DNA of 64,000 nucleotides, taken from Tenebrio molitor (Eukaryota; Arthropoda; Insecta; Coleoptera; Tenebrionidae). Of this stretch, positions 36,239-48,713 are shown piece after piece. Position 1 is the stretch's first letter. Every line of letters starts with the position of its first letter. The notes below the pieces were generated by a model. The model was given only the letters and a program-made list of their open reading frames with translations, was not told where the DNA came from and did not search any database. Where the stretch lies: positions 9,734,001-9,798,000 of the forward strand of contig NC_091046.1 in the NCBI RefSeq assembly GCF_963966145.1. Reading direction: 5' to 3'. The position numbers were made by a program, and so were the translations under genes.

Positions 36239-39200
36239 TGAAGGAGCAACAGTTGTCTGAAGTGAGCGGGTCCAACCAGCTGACTCCGGTCTTGCACCAG
36301 AGCATCAACATCCAGCAGCACCTGCACCACCTCCACCTCCACCAGAACCACACCAGCGTCATCTTGCCGAACGAGGCGGCCCAGCAGCCGGCGCCCCAGC
36401 AGCATGTCTCCCCGGAGAGCACGGCCCCGGACCTGGACGCCAAGCCCTCCAGCTCCGACAAGAAATCCGGCATCAGGCGCCAGGAGAAGCCGCCGTACTC
36501 GTACATCGCCCTCATAGTCATGGCCATCCAGCACTCGCCCACCAAGCGCCTCACCCTCAGCGAGATCTACTCGTTCCTCCAGCAGAGATTCCCGTTCTTC
36601 AGGGGGTCGTACCAAGGTTGGAAGAACTCGGTCAGGCACAACCTCTCGCTCAACGAGTGCTTCATCAAGCTCCCCAAAGGGCTGGGCCGACCGGGGAAGG
36701 GCCACTACTGGACCATCGACCCCGCCAGCGAGTTCATGTTCGAGGAGGGCTCCTTCAGGAGGCGGCCTCGCGGCTTCCGGCGAAAGTGCCAAGCGATGAA
36801 GCCGCAGTACCACCCGGGCAACTTCTTCGGCAACAACATGACCGGCATGGTGAACCAGACGGCCGGATACGACCACCAGACTCTGGTGCAACCCCAGGAG
36901 TACTCCACCTGCTCGTACAACACCTCTTCGGCGCAGGTATCCTCGGTGTCCGGGACGCACTACTCCAATTACGACTACCCCGGAGTGTACCAACAACAAT
37001 GCGACCGCGACTGGAGCTCGGCTTCGGCGTTGCTGCCGCCGTACCCGGAAACCGGCATCTCCAGCTCGTACCTCAAGGCACCCATCAGCCCCATGGGCGA
37101 CAACCAAGAAACGCCGCCGCCGGTTATTTCCGACACCTACAACTATCAATATGGGGGCATTTCGACGTCATCTGCAGATAATTGTAAGTTTCTATTTTTT
37201 TTAACCTGGCGCTTGCTCCTTGTTGTATTAGTAACAGGAGATGGTAGTTTTACAAGGCAGTTGACATGCCATTTGACATTCTTGGCAGACGCATGTGCGT
37301 TACTTGGTGGGTGGCCCTGTCCTGGCTTCTGCCAAAACATTCGGCCCCGGGGTATCATCACGCTTTATTGTTGTCGTATTTAGGTTACAACCCTTTCAAA
37401 ATTAAATTGTCACGAATTTTACGATCCAACAGACCCGGATGCCGGGATATTCACACAAAAAAATTTCTTTGCTGGACGAAAATGACGCAAACATGTTGAC
37501 GCCATCTGTTCGATTTCGTTATTTCTCAGACAAATTTGACGAATTTCCAAATATAGACCGTTAATCGTCGACTGATAGATCGACAAATTGCAGCAGAAAA
37601 ACTTCCCTTTGTTTTCGTTACTGCACAAATGCACAATCGAGGTGACAACGGCAAACACAAATTTTTGTTGCCAGAAAACAGGCAACTACACCATGAAAAA
37701 GCTTGATTTTATTTTTACTCTGCCTAAATACCCATAAAGCTCAGGTAATTCGATTTACACCAATAAATTACATCGCCCACTTATTTATTTAACGGTATCA
37801 AATATCTCTTGATTCTCTTGTGTAATTTTGCCATAAACCACGTAAAATCATAAATTTTACCACAAGATTTATACTATTGCGAAATTACGTGTACTTCATG
37901 TACCATCGCGGTCAAAAAATACTAGTACAGTATGTTACTGTAGACACTTCCAAAACTCAATTCAATCAAAATTGGAGTTTTGGCAGAGACATACTGTACC
38001 AGTATTTTTTGACCGCCATGGTACCTACATTTAATACTTTTTCTTGCAAAAACAATCATTTAAAGCAATTTGATCGGTCCAATTAAATATATAGATGTAA
38101 ATACATACCGGGTGGTCTAATACTTTCCATTTTTGTTTTTTGCCATTATACATTTAATAATTGTCCAAAAATTCTGAAACTCGGTAGGCACAATCTACAA
38201 TTACTATTCTATGATTGAGCATGATCAACTTGTTTCAATTAAATTTGTGTGATTTTTTTCTCTATTTTGTATACATTTAACTCTCCACGGGGTAATGAGA
38301 TAAAAATTCTGTTCAACATTGTATTACATACAGGGTGTTTCTGAAATAAGTGCATTAATTTTAACTGGTAATAGAACTCATCAAAAGGAACAACTTTTCT
38401 CTCTGCCATTTTGGCGAAAAACGTTGCGTAATGGCTTAAAAAAATAGGAAAGATTTTCCTAAAACCGTTCATATCTCCAAAACTAAGCTGCCTAAAAACG
38501 TGAAACAACCAGATTCTTACGAAGTGGATTTTTTGCTATACGGGTAGATTTATTTGAATTTCGATTTCGGCGTTAAAACACGTTTTCTGGATGAAAATGG
38601 ATGTTTTTTTCATATTAGCGCTGATCTCAATTAGCCATTGCAGTATTTAGTGGCGTAGGGCTATTTTAGTGAAAAATCTCTCCAATTTTTTTTTTTGAAT
38701 TAAACATCGTTTTTCGGCAAAATGGTAGATAGAAAAGTTGTTCCTTTTGACGAGTTCTATTACCAGTTAAAATTAATGTACCTATTTCAGAAACACCCTG
38801 TATTTAGTTAAGTAAAATTATCTTCTAACTTAAATAATCAGTAAAAATAATAACGAGTGTTCATATAAATTTGTCAAGCAGGCCCTGGTTTTCTCTCTCT
38901 TTTGCAAACCTTGGTCGCTTTTTTAATCGACAAATCATAACCTCATTTTGATCATATACCTTCACATGTTGCGATAAAGATTTCGGTTAATTTTATATTA
39001 ATTGCCTGACGGTTTTAAAAATACGTATTGACGGTCGGCCATTTCCATTCTTTCGTTCGACATGTCCTGTTACACGAAATATTTGACAGATGATGAATCT
39101 ACGTCATGCCATACATTAACGCAAAACAAAAACACAGAACTCGCGTTACTTTATGTCGGGTGGTTTTTTCAACAATTCCATTATAATACATACAGGGTGT

Positions 39201-41869
39201 CTCAAAATTCGCGAATTCCGAATTCAGAGAGTGGTAGGGAAGGACCCTGTGCAGCTCGAAAAATACTTAGCAGCCTTCATATCCACAGTGACAAAATACT
39301 ATTCTAGCTACGTTGCCGTTACATTTTAAAGAAAAAATTTAAGATTTTTTTTCTCCAAAGTAAAGCTATTCTTCAAAAAATTGTTTTACGTTATTATTTT
39401 CCACAATCATCTACACCATAAATAACAATAAACACTGAACTTTTCAGCCTGTATTTGAAGAAAACGCAGCTCAAAGAGTGCACTTTCAGACCAATGTATC
39501 TTTGTGGGAGAGTCCCGATTTTTTTTTAAATTTCCATATTTGGACTACTGAAGTGATCCCCTACAACGCTCTGAATTCGGAATTCGCGAATTTTGAGACA
39601 CCCTGTATAAGATAATGTGGTCATAACCGGCTAGAAGTGAAATTTAAAAAATGTCCCGGTGTTTATACAGATGTAATTTATTTAGTTATCTTGCACAGCA
39701 AAGAATTTTTTTAAATTAGGATTTGGTAAAAAGTTTAGTATTTTATAAATTCTTATCTAGTGAATTTTCTTTAGCTTTGTTACGTTCAGTTAATTTTCTA
39801 AAACTGTGAAAATTCAAGTCTAGAATGCATAATTTGAATGCGGTGAAATATGTGCTTCAAATAACAAAGCCTGTCTGGAAGTGTTAACGAAATGGGTGTT
39901 TACGTTATCTAAGTATTTGTACAATTCCGACCAAGTTTTCGTTAGAGAACATTAAAAATTAAACAGTTTTCTGACTGGTTTCTGTCTGCGAAAATGTATC
40001 ATGGTCGAGCATGAGTAAGGCAATAAAAGTTAAATGTTCTGTCGGTAATGAATAATTTTTTTCCGCCATTAAAACTGTGAAATCACAGAAAAATACTTGG
40101 GAAAATAAAAAATCGTTGAATTTACAAAGTGTTAATTACAACACTTAGTAAAACATCCCAATATTTTGTACTCAAAATAATTTTCAAATTTATTTTATTT
40201 ATTTTTGTCATGTCGAATGATAACTACTCGAAGTACGAATTAGAAACAAGTAAAATAAAATTTTAATTAATTATTGTAAGATACTGTTTATGAGCATGAC
40301 ATTTAAAAACGGCTTCCAGGTCTTTCAAATTACTTTAATAATTTAAAAAGGTAATAAAAGAAAATGGGTCATAATTATCTGTGTTGTTGTTCTTTTGACT
40401 TTTTGTTCACGTAGTCTTCAGTTATAATCTCCCTAGAATTATTTTCGAACATTTTTCCCAGCTCACGAATGCTTTTATTGTTGGAAATAAGCGCGAATCT
40501 CAGCCTGACAACAAAAGCACGTGTGAGAAATGAGATTGTTCGAGTTTTCGTGGAAATAGTGCTTAACAAAATGTTTTGACCAACTGCATGCACGGAAAAA
40601 AATGTCCATTTAATTTTGAATCGTAAAATATTTCCGGGAATATTTCTTGCTGTCATGACAACTGTATCTCCCAGTTCAAGGTTTCAATTGGAAACTTTCG
40701 AAGGAAACATTCAAATAATATTTATATTATTTACATAAATACCATCACCACCAATATCTTATTTTATTACATATTACCATCTAGAGCTAGACAATAGAGC
40801 TCAAAGAACAGAATATTAACATATTTTCAGCCGTTTCTGACATATCTGTAAATACTTAGTTAAATGCATCCACGTTGTTTTGGCGTAATGGGAGGCCATG
40901 GAAATTTTGCATTTAATTTGGTAGTAAAGCTGTTTGTCGAATGAGGTTATGTTTTTCTACGTTTGAGGTTATAAATAGCGTCAATGTCTAGTCCATTGTT
41001 GACATCGCGGGAAATTCAGCAACATGTGATGTTCATTTTGATAGGTCCACATGTCAGGTACTTTAGTGATGGAACTCAAACAGTGTGTCCAACGTTAAAA
41101 AAATAAATCATGGCCTCCCATTATGCCAAAACAACATGAACAGTGTTTACACAAATACGAATGATTCATTAACAGTTGCCTTGTTTTTTCAAAAGAAATG
41201 TGAGTAGGTATTCCAATCATCTTAAATTTTTTCATCAGTGTCCATTGTTCAAGATTCTCTTGTAAGATGAAGTTAGTTTTGAATGTTCAATTAAATAATG
41301 ATTTTATATCAAATAAACATTACAATACGTTAATCATGAGTTCATAATTTCGTTTAAGACAAAGTGTTCGCAAACCATAAATTCCAATTCTGAAATTTGA
41401 TTTGAATAGAATCCTTGCATCCTCAGATATCCTGTTTTTAACTTGTCCTGTTGCGAAAAATGCAATCAAAAAGGATTCTCTCGCAAATCCGCAAAACCAA
41501 CTGAACAGATAAATTGGACGCTCTCTTCGATTTATTTTTTGACCACCACGTGAGGCCTCTTGCCTGCCTCTCCAGCTCTTTTTTATCGGGTTCGAAGCGT
41601 TGACGGAGAAGCGTTTCACAATTTCGTTAACATCTGCTAATCTGTAATGACGCGGCGATCGCTGAATACCATTCGTCGTGAAATGTTCTAATTTTTGATT
41701 TGTCATTTCAGTGATGAGGTCCTCCAGTAACACGATGCAACCCATCCAGTGCGACAGAAAACCCTACTTGAGTTCGCCGCCGCCGTCAATTCCATCTTCG
41801 CTTCCATCACCACCGGCAGCAAACACAGCGCACTCATTTTATGAACCCACAGTAAAGTATAGCTTATAA
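36235..41869 (+). CDS. Forkhead transcription factor FoxF (biniou ortholog)
   Basis: Two exons, 36235-37183 and 41712-41869, are joined by a 4528-bp GT-AG intron (donor ATT|GTAAGT, acceptor TTTCAG|TG). The protein is about 368 residues, starting at a tandem ATG. Residues 1-82 are Gln/His-rich (HLHHLHLHQNH). The forkhead domain covers about 84-182: KPPYSYIALIVMAIQ, SPTKRLTLSEIY, recognition helix WKNSVRHNLSLNECF (129-143) and wing GHYWTIDPASEFMFEEGSF. The tail RRRPRGFRRKCQAMKP is the diagnostic FoxF class signature shared with vertebrate FOXF1/2 and Drosophila biniou. FoxF acts in the nucleus as a DNA-binding activator, and in insects it specifies visceral (gut muscle) mesoderm. Exon 1 is far more GC-rich than the surroundings. 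The spliced coding length is in frame with no stops. Additional small exons in the intron cannot be excluded. Confidence 0.95.
37903..38021. mobile_element. Short palindromic MITE in the FoxF intron
   Basis: TA-flanked, about 119 bp and nearly fully self-complementary. The left arm has GCGGTCAAAAAATACTAGTA followed by CAGTATGT. The right arm has ACATACTGTACCAGTATTTT followed by TTGACCGC. Confidence 0.82.
38331..38800. mobile_element. MITE with about 85-bp inverted repeats in the FoxF intron
   Basis: The element is 470 bp and TA-flanked. The ends start CAGGGTGTTTCTGAAATA, and the inverted repeats extend about 85 bp with roughly five mismatches, including AACTGGTAATAGAACTC and AAAAGGAACAACTTTTCT. 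No coding capacity. Confidence 0.9.
39193..39605. mobile_element. MITE with perfect 37-bp ends in the FoxF intron
   Basis: The element is 413 bp and TA-flanked, with inverted ends identical over 37 bp starting CAGGGTGTCTCAAAATTCGC. Likely a Tc1/mariner-derived MITE. Confidence 0.92.
40865..41146. repeat. Dispersed element M2, copy 2, in the FoxF intron
   Basis: Homolog of 21616-21881. Here the ends are clearly inverted: CACGTTGTTTTGGCGTAATG at the left and its near-complement CATTATGCCAAAACAACATG at the right, each bordered by GGGAGGCCATG or its complement. This copy therefore shows that the family is a MITE. Confidence 0.85.
41712..41869 (+). CDS. FoxF terminal exon
   Basis: This is the second exon of the FoxF gene. 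The one-base overhang from exon 1 (T at 37183) joins TG at 41712 to give Leu. The exon then reads MRSSSNTMQPIQCDRKPYL, a Ser/Pro-rich stretch, and ends EPTVKYSL with TAA at 41867-41869. The CDRKPYL piece resembles CDRKEFV near the C-terminus of vertebrate FOXF proteins, which supports this splice over alternatives. A pyrimidine-rich tract precedes the acceptor. Confidence 0.85.
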
Positions 41870-42194
41870 ATTCGGTATTTATGGTTTCTTTTAAGTGGAC
41901 ATTTGTACTTGTCGTTCATTTATCCACGCAGAAACTAATTTCGTGTGTTGGAGTATTACGAGAACATTGACTGCGTCTTGCAGAACGGATTCTTAACAGC
42001 TTTTGATCGAAAGCAGCTCAACTCTACATGTTACCAACGAATTAGGATACTTCACTGTAAATATATTTATTAGTAGGCCGTAGTTACACTATCGTAAGAC
42101 ATAATTATAATTTAACAATGTATATATCACCCAGAAATCATACAGCTACTTACCAAAAATTACTGTACATAAAACAATCTATTTTGTAATTTAT

Positions 42195-42206
42195 AATAAA
42201 AATAAA
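42195..42206 (+). terminator. Candidate FoxF polyadenylation signals
   Basis: Two adjacent AATAAA hexamers (42195-42200 and 42201-42206) lie about 330 bp after the FoxF stop codon. They are the best candidate for the 3' end of the transcript and imply a 3' untranslated region of about 350 bp. Confidence 0.5.
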
Positions 42207-42209
42207 AAC

Positions 42210-45200
42210 TTGATACGACGTCGGAGTTTCCTTCCACGATTATCCTTTTCCTTCAAAGGTGAATCTAGTTCGAGCGGATGGAGTTAATCTGAATGCGGCC
42301 TTAATTGCACAGCGTAAAGTTACACTGGTAAGTAATTTTTAACAGCTGTAAAACATCGAGACAAGGCCTGCCGAGGCATAAAAATCACATAAACTGGTGA
42401 AATCATTCGTTTTGTTACATAATTAAATTTACATCCCATCTGCGATGATTTGCCAGTTTTAATTAAACGTTCCAGGCATTTTGCTTTTGTCGGACGGTTT
42501 TCTGTGGCAGCTATCAATATAAACAACATTCTGAAGTCGAATCATGCAAATCTTTCCTCGCCGCAATAAATTATGTGTTTCTTAATATATTGTGGAAGCA
42601 GGAGTGCCCTTCAAGTTTATCTCAAGTGGTCATACTTCCTTCGTTAAATTATTAGGCAACTTTTAACCCACTTGTACAATCTATGCCACACTTGCGCAGT
42701 CTTCCGATAAATCACAATTCCACAACCCTTATCTCCATGAAGTAGTTAAGAGTTTAATGCGTACCTGCCCCGATGAGTGTCTGAAAAGAGAAACAGAAAC
42801 AACTTTTTTATATTAAGATCGTCGTGAAAACAACGCAAATTCAACATTTCAAACAGAATCAAAATCACTGTTTTCTGCTGCATCGACAACAGATCGCTTG
42901 GAGTAAAATCAGGGCTGTAAGCTGGACACCTGGAAGTTCATTGTGCTCGAAGTTGTTTTAAATATAACCTTTAAAAATTTTCTTAATTGTTTTTCTTCCT
43001 CTTCATTTTTAAAATTTTCAAAGGTTTTTTTCTTATCATAGGGTATCTGCAATTACAGAAACATTGTAAACAATTTTGAGCTTAAAATTCTCTGCTCATG
43101 GGTCCACTTCTGAATCATAGATTTATGTGTTCTACGAATCTTCCCATTTTGGTTTTTATTGTCCTAATTGTTGGCAAAATTTTGGGTCACTTTACCTACT
43201 TCCTTCGGTTTTTACCAGTGTGTACGTGCTTCAAGTCACTACGCCATTGCGGAAGATAGGCTTTCCGGGAAGTTTTTGAGACGACTTGTCTAGCAATACG
43301 TCTCGTTACGTCAACAATTAAAAATAAAACCTTATGGTTAAGAATCGTACTTCCGGAAATATCGTTCAAGCATAAATAGTCCAGTTGCGGTCAACAATTC
43401 GGTTTTAATAGAAATGCTATCCAGATTTCTGAAAAGCTTTCGTAACATTTTGGTAATTTCTTTTTTTCAGTAACTAAATATAACAGTGACTACAATTAGG
43501 TACATATTTGTAAATTTCATATTTTGCAGTGATGCGATTACGCCAGCGGGGTCCTAGAATTTCATGAAATGTTTACAAATTGAAATTGATTAGATAAAAA
43601 ATGTGTTCACATGCAGGTGAGTGTGAATATTTTAAGTTGATAAATTTAGATTTTCCAGAATCCATTGAAGACGCGTTTGGGTAAGTTTCCTAGAATTTCC
43701 AAGGATGCAATATATAAATCGTGAGCCAGACGCCAGATTTGAAAAAAAAATGTAATTTATGTTAAGTTAATAATGCAACAACTACTAGATTTTGTTTTAA
43801 GTAATTATTCGGTCATATAGACACAAAATTTCTAAGAAATCTTTCATTTCAAAATTAAATTTAAATAGAGATTTTGGAAAAACAATATGTATTTTATTAT
43901 TCGTGGTCGAATCTGTTCATAAGGATGATTCAGATTAATAACGGGAGTTCGAGTTCATCAAGTTGGCTATGACTTTTTGTTGAAAGAAGAAGAAAGGGAT
44001 GATGCCTTCTTTGACAGATGTCAGTTGTATTTTGCGAGTGTAACGTCTTTTTTGAGTCAGTTTTATTTTCTGTGGAATTGAACTTAAATTAAATTAAATT
44101 TCAATTTAATTAATGCATCAAAACTATCTATCCGACAATTGAGTCAGCAAATTAATCTCTCTGTTGGAACAACGCATACAATGTTACACAAGAATTTATC
44201 AGCCAGCAGATTATCCAAGAAGATTACATCTTTGCAATTGGCCGTCGTGAGCATTTAATGCTTTCAACATAAAAAACACATCTAATCTAAAATTTTACAG
44301 ATTAGACATCGCTGCGACTTGTATTCAATATTCAATGTTACCAAACATGTAGCCAGGGACATGTCCTGCTCTAATTATAAACCTTTTTGATAACCTGACA
44401 CTCACTTTACATATAAAATAAATTTAATCAAAAATGTCACTTCTTGACGTGGTCCGAACCTGCGAACCTGACTTTTGTCATTGATCTTCTAAGACATACA
44501 ATGTTATGAAATATTCAAGGCTACTTAATGAACTTTTCAATTGAAGACTCGATACATAGTGTTCTGGTTCTTGCTTTGTAACCAAATATAATAAGAAAAT
44601 ATTTTGGCATTCTATGACGACGCTGTAGAATCCTTATTTATCAAGTATTACGATATGTTACCTGTTACAAAAGAGTTAAAAATCACAGCAGAAATTGCAG
44701 AGATTCATGTTTCTTCATATTTTAAAATATCAACAAGACTGTAAAAAAAAAATTAAAAGTTTGTAGTATTATTTTAAAAAAATGCTTGCAATGTGATGTC
44801 ATCAATTTTTCGTCAAACATTAAAAAAATGTCACTTTTTTGTCAATATTTAATAAATTGTTTACAGTAAATCTTTAAATTGTAATCTATTTACACTCTGG
44901 TCGTGGCCAAGATCCATGTAAACGCACTGTAAAACCTTCAATGGTGTCAAATCTTGTGACAGGCAAATTTGAAATTTACCATTAAAGGTTCATTTTTGTA
45001 ATAGCATAAACATAACTGACATAACCTATATTTTTTTTAATGTTAGAAATATTATTTCCTGTTCGACATACATAACGTGAAAACTGGTATATAACCAAAT
45101 ATATAAATTCAGTTTATACCTAACTTGACATCTCTCAAAGATAACCTCAAAATTTACAATTACATAATTCATGTTTTTCAAAATTTTTGCCTAAACGAAC

Positions 45201-45565
45201 ACGAAAAACGTGTGCACCTCGACCAAAAAGGTGGCTCGACTAGAAAACTCAGACTCGCACGAAAAAGACGCCCTTTTTGGGCCTTGATACACAAATACTT
45301 AACTATAAGGTGTTTTTGAGGCTTGAAAATATTCTACGCACACCAAATCCTACCCATTATTATAAATGTACAGGAAATTAACATAATATCTAGATTATTA
45401 TATGTAGCAAAGTAAGGTAGAGTGGAAATAGAAACAAGGAATGTGTCACTTAAATTTTCATTAGTAGATATGTACAACGTAAAAATATTCAAGCTGAAGA
45501 AAAGTTGTAAAGATTTACCTATGAGATTTTATGTGTAAAACAATACATACATTTTTCTCGTGATT
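42210..45565. other. AT-rich intergenic DNA downstream of FoxF
   Basis: No gene is supported. A CpG-bearing patch at about 45180-45310 (CGACCAAAAAGGTGGCTCGA) contains imperfect inverted motifs. Nothing else is clear. Confidence 0.5.
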
Positions 45566-45936
45566 ATATCGCGCGTTCAAATGAAATCCTGGGCTGGGAA
45601 GGCGTTGGAAACCCTCAATTGTTGTGCTTTTTTAAAGCGTAGATTAATTGGAGTATGTTGACAGCTAACCTAAAATTTAGAGCCAAAAAATCTTTCTTTT
45701 TTTCTTTCTTTGCAATGTTTTACATTAAAAGAGAATAACTTAACGATTCCTGTTCTCGAAGCAAATATTCTAAGGGCACCCTTTACTGAAAACAAACATG
45801 TTCAATTGTGTCCCGATTAAACATAAGCAAATATCATTCGTGCCAAACAGGGGGAAATTCAAACTTTACACTATTCTAAACCGTTTAATATTTCCAACGC
45901 CTACTCAGCCCAGGATTTCATTTGAACGCGCGATAT
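45566..45936. mobile_element. MITE with ATATCGCGCGTTC ends
   Basis: The element is about 371 bp with inverted ends matching over about 45 bp with two mismatches, starting ATATCGCGCGTTCAAATGAA. A solitary end occurs at 26832-26867. It abuts the next MITE within a few bases. Confidence 0.87.
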
Positions 45937-45939
45937 CTA

Positions 45940-46153
45940 TTGGGTGATTCAAAATGATTGCTGACATTTCTTTGACAGTTCTTAATCGCGCAATTTTGAA
46001 AATTTGTCAAGTTAATGTGCAATGGAATAAAAAAATCAAATGCACGCTAATGAAATGTCATACAAATGTCAACTATACCCCACCTACACAGTTGCCACAT
46101 ACATTTTCGTACATAGTTGCCATACTTACCCACAACCATTTTGAATCACCCAA
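45940..46153. mobile_element. MITE with TTGGGTGATTCAAAATG ends
   Basis: The element is 214 bp and TA-flanked, with inverted ends identical over 17 bp (TTGGGTGATTCAAAATG). It begins 4 bp after the previous MITE ends, so one probably inserted at the border of the other. Confidence 0.87.
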
Positions 46154-46155
46154 TA

Positions 46156-47650
46156 TTTCGATAAAAAAAAAAACAATGAAAATAATTTTTCCTGTTGTCT
46201 CCGTGTATACTGATTGTGTTGATACTGTTACTTCCGACGACGATGAGTAATCTGATTTAAAAAAAAATCCACTTCCCTCTAACGCAAGTTATAGGAAGTC
46301 GTAGCATTTCAAACTGAAGGTTAAAACATCCTGGAACTATCATAATAATTATTAAGATAGCACGCCGCATAGTTGACCGCAATTTGAGGAACGGCTTTAA
46401 TCATCTCAACTTGGGAAGATCTTCAGATTATTTATTTTTGTTATCCTGTCAACTTGCAAACTGACGTATGAACGAAGAAACCGCAGATTCGATGCGGTAC
46501 GTCAGACGGAAAATTCACACTGTGAGAAAGTTTAATTTTAGACGTTTGATAATGTTCTTTATTATGACGTGGCGTATTTCCATCGTTATCTGCGTCCACG
46601 GTTGGCAAAAAAATCTGTCGACATGACGGTTTGCAGAATTCGGATGTGTTCTCACTGACTCAATCGATTTAAAAAGGCTGATACAAAATGAATCATATAC
46701 GTAATAAATGTAATTTGGACTGATAACAAATCGTTAATCGGTTGTTTAACTGTATCTGTGCGATAAGCAGAGAGAAAAAAATCTTGTCTCCTCAATTTTT
46801 TAGATAAAATATTTCAGTGCATCGGCGAACCGGTATGTTTGCTGTTTATCCTATTAGATTGTGAAGTTTATGCTTTTATGTAAAAGGCAATACACTTAAA
46901 TAAATCTATTTATACGAAGCTAGAAATATTTCGGTATTTTGAAAAATGAGTTCGATAATGTGGTTACTTATTGAAGATGAATATGCATCTAAATTTATAT
47001 GAAAATATTCTCTATAAATAGGGCGATTGAATAGGTTGAGATGAGGGGGGTCACAGAAGGTCTTTTCATAGCCGAGTTATACGAGGTGTCGACGACGCCA
47101 CTCTAAATTGCGTTGAAAGCTTTGCTCTGATTAACAAAACTGAAATACTGCTCCAGATTAAAAAAAGGAGTGTTTGATATTGCCCCAAAAACTCGGACAA
47201 TTTCTGACTCAGACTGATCGGTGGAAGTCGAACAACTCTCAGTTCGTGGTCATAAATTTAAATCGGAAACAATTTTTAAACGTAACATTTTCTTTGCTAT
47301 TTCTTATGGTGCAAACATAATTTGGTGCACGGAATCTGTCCACTTATTTTTTTTAACTGCCAGACTGATTAGTGATTATTTACTTGAAATGTATCTTCTT
47401 ATTATAAATTAGTACATATGTGAAACCTCAAAATCGACCACATATCATCTGAATAAAACTGGATATGATACATCAGTGGGAGTAAACTGAATACACAACC
47501 GCAATCGAAAACACTGGGATAACCACGTTGAACTGGTAAAAATAAAAACAATAAGATTGTGAATAAGATGAATGAGATCGACCAGATCAAATTAAAAACA
47601 AAACCAAATGAATTAAAATCATTGATCCAGATTGGTTTCTCTTTATTTAT
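46156..47650. other. Intergenic DNA
   Basis: No gene, repeat or regulatory site can be supported. Confidence 0.5.
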
Positions 47651-47651
47651 A

Positions 47652-48409
47652 CAAAGTGTATCTGAAATACGTGTGTCAATTTTAATCAGTGGAAGAACTC
47701 GCCAATTTATGAAACTTTTCTCTGCGAGTATAACATTTTGTAAAATCCGCAAAAGAATTTTAATTTTGATTATTTAATTTTTGAAGTGAAACTTTTTATG
47801 GGAGGGTCTTGAAATTCTGATCGGCAACCTTTTTGTGTGACGAAAAGTGGTGGGGGTAAACACAGTCTCACACAACGGTTGCGCCAATATTTCCATCTCA
47901 CTTAAATGTAATTGTGTATACTTCTGTCTTTGTCACACTCACGGCATTTATCGATAATGTCTTCTCTTTAATTTGGAGGCTTAAAAATGAACAATGAGTT
48001 ACGCATTTCGATATTGTTTAGTGTGATCGTTGTTTATAATTTATTTTCTTCATTAAAATATACAATTTTGTTGTGAATATGCTATTTAAAAGTGATTGAT
48101 GAATAATTACAATGTTTCCCTGTAATACAAAAGTTTCACTTCTATCGTGCGTCTTTACAACACATTCTGTTTTTTTTTTTTTCTATAACAATGTAACTTT
48201 TTTTGACAAGGCTCCGTTTCTATAACAGAAAATGTTCGCCCTTACCCACAGCTTACCCATAGGTGGGTATACATTTTGATGGCCAATTTATTCCAAATTT
48301 TAAATCAATTTGTGACGCTTTTTCGTAAAAAATTTAAATAGAAAAAACGTTTCATTTAACAAGTGCTGCTACGTGTTAAAATTAACACACGCATTTTAGA
48401 TACACCTTG
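47652..48409. mobile_element. MITE with CAAAGTGTATCTGAAAT ends
   Basis: The element is 758 bp and TA-flanked. Inverted ends are CAAAGTGTATCTGAAATACG and CAAGGTGTATCTAAAATGCG (the latter read inward from the right), continuing to TGTGTYAATTTTAA with about four mismatches in 34 bp. No coding capacity. Confidence 0.82.
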
Positions 48410-48450
48410 TATAATTCAAATGTTAGTTGACTTATTCAATAATAATAATA

Positions 48451-48665
48451 GAGTCCGTTTCGGCTCAGGGACGCGAGGGTCGCGGGTTCGATTCCGACCC
48501 AGGGCGAAATTTAAAAAATGAAAAAAAAAGGCTATATTCTGTCTCGTGATTCGGAAGTCACGTTAAGCCATTGGTCCCGGTCTATTGAGTTGGTCATCAT
48601 GCCCCTCATAGATTTGTAAACCAGTCCTAGACTGTGTAACAAATTTATAATTTTTATTTTAAAAT
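48451..48665 (+). mobile_element. tRNA-derived SINE
   Basis: A polymerase III B box, GGTTCGATTCC, is at 48485-48495 within TCGCGGGTTCGATTCCGACC. A plausible A box (CGGCTCAGGGA) lies about 24 bp before it. The body carries TCGGAAGTCACGTTAAGCC and TTGGTCCCGGTC, a core I recall from insect SINE and LINE 3' regions. An AT-rich tail follows. It ends about 50 bp before the family A retrotransposon reading frame. Confidence 0.65.
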
Positions 48666-48713
48666 AAAAATAAATATTTAGGCATTAATCAATCAAATCA
48701 TAATAAGTATGGC

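Larger units (their letters stand above)
37184..41711 (+). other. FoxF intron 1, loaded with MITEs
   Basis: The intron begins GTAAGT and ends TTTGATTTGTCATTTCAG. Four inverted-repeat elements sit in it, at 37903-38021, 38331-38800, 39193-39605 and 40865-41146. A solitary CCGGGACATTTTT-type end lies at about 39646-39660 (minus orientation). No additional forkhead-related exon was seen. Confidence 0.85.

Noticed and set aside
36208..37149. 313-codon open frame on the minus strand
   Set aside because: It is antisense to the FoxF first exon. The GC-rich codon pattern of FoxF removes stops on the other strand. Its Arg/Val/Leu-rich translation matches no known family.
36618..37181. 187-codon plus-strand frame inside FoxF
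   Set aside because: Out-of-frame shadow of the forkhead coding sequence.
41320..41745. 141-codon minus-strand open frame near the end of the FoxF intron
   Set aside because: It overlaps the FoxF terminal exon and acceptor, has no recognisable domain, and shows no splice or promoter support.
45954..46250. 98-codon plus-strand open frame
   Set aside because: It starts and mostly lies inside the 45940-46153 MITE and shows no protein family features.
48485..48495. Possible tRNA gene (B box GGTTCGATTCC)
   Set aside because: No acceptor-stem pairing or anticodon arm can be drawn. The spacing of the A and B boxes and the downstream SINE core fit a SINE instead.
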